Source of the DNA: Bacteroidota bacterium
GTDB lineage: Bacteria; Bacteroidota; Bacteroidia; Chitinophagales; UBA10324
Reading direction: 5' to 3'
NCBI GenBank assembly: GCA_003455275.1
Contig: DMRR01000201.1
Location: 1 to 10,001, forward strand
Length of the DNA: 10,001 nucleotides
Part shown: positions 7,975 to 10,001 of the stretch, piece by piece
Layout of the letters: each line of letters starts with the position of its first letter
Position numbering within the stretch: the stretch's first letter is position 1
The notes under the pieces: generated by a model
What the model was told of the DNA's origin: nothing
Seen by the model: the letters and a program-made list of their open reading frames with translations, nothing else
The model's database searches: none
Translations under genes and position numbers: made by a program

Positions 7975-7989
7975 TTGCCTGTCGGTTAA
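7964..7989. repeat. Inverted repeat spanning the -33 box, possible operator
   Basis: TTAACCG at 7964-7970 and CGGTTAA at 7983-7989 are perfect 7-bp inverted arms separated by 12 bp, with arm centres 19 bp apart. The spacer contains the candidate -33 TTTG (7971-7974 on the minus strand) of the GLPGLI operon. This placement fits an operator for a dimeric regulator. As RNA it could also form a hairpin after the radical SAM gene, but no T-run follows it, so a terminator role is less likely. No regulator gene is in the window. Confidence 0.45.
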
Positions 7990-8035
7990 ACAATAAAATG
8001 AGAGGTGAATTTTATAAAATTGATCTAACCATGTT

Positions 8036-9085
8036 TCAAAACAAACTCATCTGGCCCGGCCTCCGGAACGCTGATAGGTTGTATTCAAATTTCTTTTTAT
8101 CACTGAAATATTTTTTCTGCGATTGTTTCCAAAGCAACCTGATGCTCTCGGCAATTTTTCCTTCGCCTTTCATTCGGGTTCCGAATCGCGAGTCGTTTAG
8201 TTTTCCGCCGTGTGTTTCCTCAATCATATGAAGCACCTTCTCCGCCCGCTCCGGAAAAGTTTGCTGAATCCATTTTGTAAATATTTCGCCAACAGCTCCG
8301 TTCAATCTCACAATTGTAAATCCTGCAGTTACAGCTCCCGCACTTGCCGCAGATTTCATCAGTTCAGGAATCTCGTGACTGTTTATTCCCGGAATAATAG
8401 GTGCAGTCATTACACCACATGGAATATTATTTTTCGCTAATGTTTCTATAACATTCAATCTTCGTAAAGCCGAGGCGGTGCGAGGTTCTAATTTTCTGCG
8501 CATGTTTTCATCAAGCGATGTAATACTGATCATCACCATCACCAAATTGTCAGCAGCAAGTTCTTTAAGTAAATCGATGTCGCGCAACACTAATTGATTC
8601 TTGGTAATGATTCCAAGAGGATGCCGGTATTGGTTCAGCACTTCAAGCAACTGCCGTGTGATTCTGAATTTTCTTTCAGCCGGCTGATAGCAATCCGTGT
8701 TGCCACTGAGTGAAATTGGTTGAACCTCCCAATTTTTTTTGCTGATCATTTCTTTCAACAATCGAGGCGCATCAGGTTTTACCAAAATCTTTTGCTCAAA
8801 ATCAAGTCCTGCACTTAATCCCCAATAATGATGAGTGTTGCGTGCATAACAATAAATACATCCGTGCTCACACCCCTGATATGGATTGAGTGAGTAGAAC
8901 ATACCGATGTCAGGGCTATCAACTTTATTGACAACCTTCTTCGGAAACTCTAACAGGTACTGTGTCTTTTCATCTAATATAAATTCTTCATCCAGGCCTT
9001 CTATATGCTCAGTTGCATAATCATGAAGACTAAAAGGATTTTCAGAATTGATAGTTGCCCCGCGTCCGCGAACAGTTTTATTCAT
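8036..9085 (-). CDS. PA0069-family radical SAM protein
   Basis: This 349-residue cytoplasmic protein has the N-terminal hallmark R6-G-R-G-A-T-I-N with nearby ENPF. The radical SAM cluster motif is C72-E-H-G-C76-I-Y-C79, whose three cysteines bind the [4Fe-4S] cluster that cleaves S-adenosylmethionine. Further conserved-looking stretches are S126-L-S-G-N-T-D-C-Y-Q-P-A-E-R-K-F, a GIITKN strand, RRKLEPRTASALRRL, and GVMTAPIIPGIN. The end KGEGKIAESIRLLWKQS and the terminal QMSLF are also usual for this group. The family is related to spore photoproduct lyase-like radical SAM proteins, but its reaction and substrate are not known, and a DNA-repair role should not be assumed. Length is normal and all key residues are present. 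The gene lies 84 bp downstream of the serine hydrolase gene and 94 bp upstream of the GLPGLI gene on the same strand. Shared transcription with the hydrolase is possible, but nothing in the sequence proves it. Confidence 0.93.
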   Translation of the reverse strand: MNKTVRGRGATINSENPFSLHDYATEHIEGLDEEFILDEKTQYLLEFPKKVVNKVDSPDIGMFYSLNPYQGCEHGCIYCYARNTHHYWGLSAGLDFEQKILVKPDAPRLLKEMISKKNWEVQPISLSGNTDCYQPAERKFRITRQLLEVLNQYRHPLGIITKNQLVLRDIDLLKELAADNLVMVMISITSLDENMRRKLEPRTASALRRLNVIETLAKNNIPCGVMTAPIIPGINSHEIPELMKSAASAGAVTAGFTIVRLNGAVGEIFTKWIQQTFPERAEKVLHMIEETHGGKLNDSRFGTRMKGEGKIAESIRLLWKQSQKKYFSDKKKFEYNLSAFRRPGQMSLF

Positions 9086-9101
9086 GAATAATTTTCTACG
9101 A

Positions 9102-9130
9102 GCAATTTATGTGAGTTCATTTTGCTCCAA
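9102..9130 (-). promoter_or_regulatory. Candidate weak promoter of the radical SAM gene
   Basis: On the minus strand TTG at 9130-9128 is followed after 18 bp by TAAATTGC at 9109-9102, which keeps the TA and part of the TTTG of the Bacteroidota -7 box (about 6 of 8 positions fit loosely). It would leave a leader of around 10 nt before the ATG at 9085. This is a weak match offered only because the spacing fits. Confidence 0.25.
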
Positions 9131-9139
9131 CTATTTTTT

Positions 9140-9157
9140 GAGAAAAATATTTTTCTC
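9140..9157. repeat. 18-bp perfect palindrome between hydrolase and radical SAM genes
   Basis: GAGAAAAATATTTTTCTC is its own reverse complement (9-bp arms, no spacer), 12 bp after the hydrolase stop on the minus strand. As RNA it could form a hairpin of about 7 bp with an AUAU loop, but the bases after it on the minus strand are A-rich, not T-rich, so it is a poor intrinsic terminator. An overlapping alternative stem, TATTTTT (9132-9138) with AAAAATA (9143-9149), exists. It could be a regulator site, an mRNA end-stabilising hairpin or chance in AT-rich DNA. Confidence 0.4.
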
Positions 9158-9169
9158 CACAGTTATATG

Positions 9170-10001
9170 TTACAGCTGTCTGACTATCTCGCCAAACAGT
9201 TTGAAATAATTCTGGTTTCTGTCACCTTTTCCTAATCGAACGATTACAATTTTCTTTTCAGGATAAACAAAAATTCTCTGACCAAGCAATCCATCACAAC
9301 CATAACTTCCGGTGATTCCCTGATTGAGCCACCATTGATACTTATAAAATTTAACACCCCCGTTTGTAGTGTCGGGTGTGGTGCAATCTGCTACCCATTG
9401 CGCAGGTACTAACTGATTTCCATTCCAGTTTCCATCATTCAAATACAGGCGGCCAAATTTTGCAAAGTCAAGTGCTGTTGCATTCAGACAACAGAAAGTC
9501 CTTTCAATTCCATTATTCTTCCTGTCGGTACTCCAGCTTGCATTCCACTCAGCTCCCATCGGTTTCCAAATTTTCTCCTCCAGATATTCGGAAACTGTTT
9601 TTCCTGTGGCGCGCTCAATTATCAGACCCAGCAGTTGAGGATTTCCACTCTTGTATTCCCAATGTGTTCCAGGAGGATAAATCACTTTCATGTTCTTAAT
9701 AAATCGGCGGATGTTGGTTCCGTAATAAAACTTTGCTGCATCACTGAATGGATTATAGTAACGCTCCGTAAATTTTATTCCGGAAGTCATTTGCAACAGG
9801 TGATGAATTGTTACATGATGGAAAGCAGTGTCCTTCATTTCAGGAATATAATTGGTGATTGGCTCATCTACACTTTTGATTTTCCCTTCTGCAATTGCTA
9901 TCCCGATAAGAGCAGCGGTAAATGATTTCGCCATGCTGAAACTGGCTACCCAGGTGCTGTCTGTGTAATTGTCCCAATAATTTTCATAAAGAATTGTATC
10001 A
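9170..10001 (-). CDS. Serine hydrolase, beta-lactamase/PBP-like (S12) family, N-terminus outside window
   Basis: The visible 276 codons are the C-terminal part of a serine hydrolase; the start lies beyond 10001. The catalytic S-x-x-K is S22-M-A-K25 of the visible part (serine codon at 9937-9935), preceded by DSTWVASF. The second motif is Y116-K-S-G-N120 in the family pattern Y-x-S-G-N. The helix LLQMTSGIKF and the late GLLGQRIFVYPEKKIVIV block are both characteristic of the class C beta-lactamase-related family (PF00144). Members are penicillin-binding proteins, esterases or D-amino peptidases, and sequence alone does not choose among them. No export signal can be judged because the N-terminus is missing. 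The first in-frame ATG inside the window (9934) encodes the Met of the SMAK motif and cannot be the true start, since it would delete the nucleophile. The frame stays open to the window edge. Confidence 0.92.
   Translation of the reverse strand, partial: DTILYENYWDNYTDSTWVASFSMAKSFTAALIGIAIAEGKIKSVDEPITNYIPEMKDTAFHHVTIHHLLQMTSGIKFTERYYNPFSDAAKFYYGTNIRRFIKNMKVIYPPGTHWEYKSGNPQLLGLIIERATGKTVSEYLEEKIWKPMGAEWNASWSTDRKNNGIERTFCCLNATALDFAKFGRLYLNDGNWNGNQLVPAQWVADCTTPDTTNGGVKFYKYQWWLNQGITGSYGCDGLLGQRIFVYPEKKIVIVRLGKGDRNQNYFKLFGEIVRQL

Noticed and set aside
8008..8021. 14-bp palindrome AATTTTATAAAATT after the radical SAM stop as a terminator
   Set aside because: Only A and T, no adjacent T-run and very likely to arise by chance in AT-rich DNA.
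7186..9085. Biosynthetic or peptide-modification cluster built around the radical SAM gene
   Set aside because: No precursor peptide, recognition domain, transporter or protease dedicated to peptide maturation is present; the GLPGLI protein is a full-length exported protein and the PA0069 family is not known to modify peptides.
9376..9699. 107-codon open frame on the plus strand inside the serine hydrolase gene
   Set aside because: It is antisense to a well-conserved gene, has Ser/His/Leu-rich low-complexity content and no recognisable domain or start signal.

Overview
This window looks like chromosomal DNA of a free-living member of the Bacteroidota. The evidence is: two secreted proteins that end in type IX secretion (T9SS) sorting domains, a PCMD-type carbohydrate-associated protein, a GLPGLI-family protein paired with a TonB-dependent-receptor-like outer membrane barrel, AT-rich sequence, no obvious Shine-Dalgarno boxes, and TAnnTTTG-like -7 promoter elements close to start codons. 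I cannot fix the genus. A Chitinophagales/Sphingobacteriales-like lineage is a guess.

Layout from left to right. A strong hairpin terminator (11-47) ends a leftward gene for a 655-residue secreted protein with Asp-box (BNR-like) motifs and a T9SS tail (68-2035). A divergent intergenic region (2036-2201) separates it from rightward mnmA (2202-3311), a tRNA wobble-uridine thiolase. Next, also rightward, is a PCMD/T9SS secreted-protein gene (3377-4315) interrupted by one in-frame TAA, so it reads as a pseudogene or a sequencing error. It converges on a leftward pair: a GLPGLI-family periplasmic protein (7186-7941) followed 48 bp later by a 929-residue outer membrane beta-barrel protein (4348-7137). 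Further right, on the same strand, are a PA0069-family radical SAM protein (8036-9085) and a serine hydrolase of the beta-lactamase/PBP-like S12 group. The hydrolase runs off the right edge (9170-10001).

The GLPGLI gene and the barrel gene are the only pair that clearly forms an operon. They share a candidate promoter (7946-7974) whose -33 element lies inside a 7-bp-arm inverted repeat, which could be an operator. The other genes are individually familiar: surface/secreted cargo, tRNA modification, an orphan radical SAM enzyme and a hydrolase. I found no CRISPR array, RNA gene, insertion sequence, phage gene or defence system. No stretch over 300 bases lacks a gene; the longest gap is the 166-bp divergent region. 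I see no convincing new system here. The items most worth a second look are the interrupted PCMD gene, the inverted repeat over the GLPGLI promoter, the methionine-rich segments shared by the GLPGLI/barrel pair, and the very short or absent 5' leaders.
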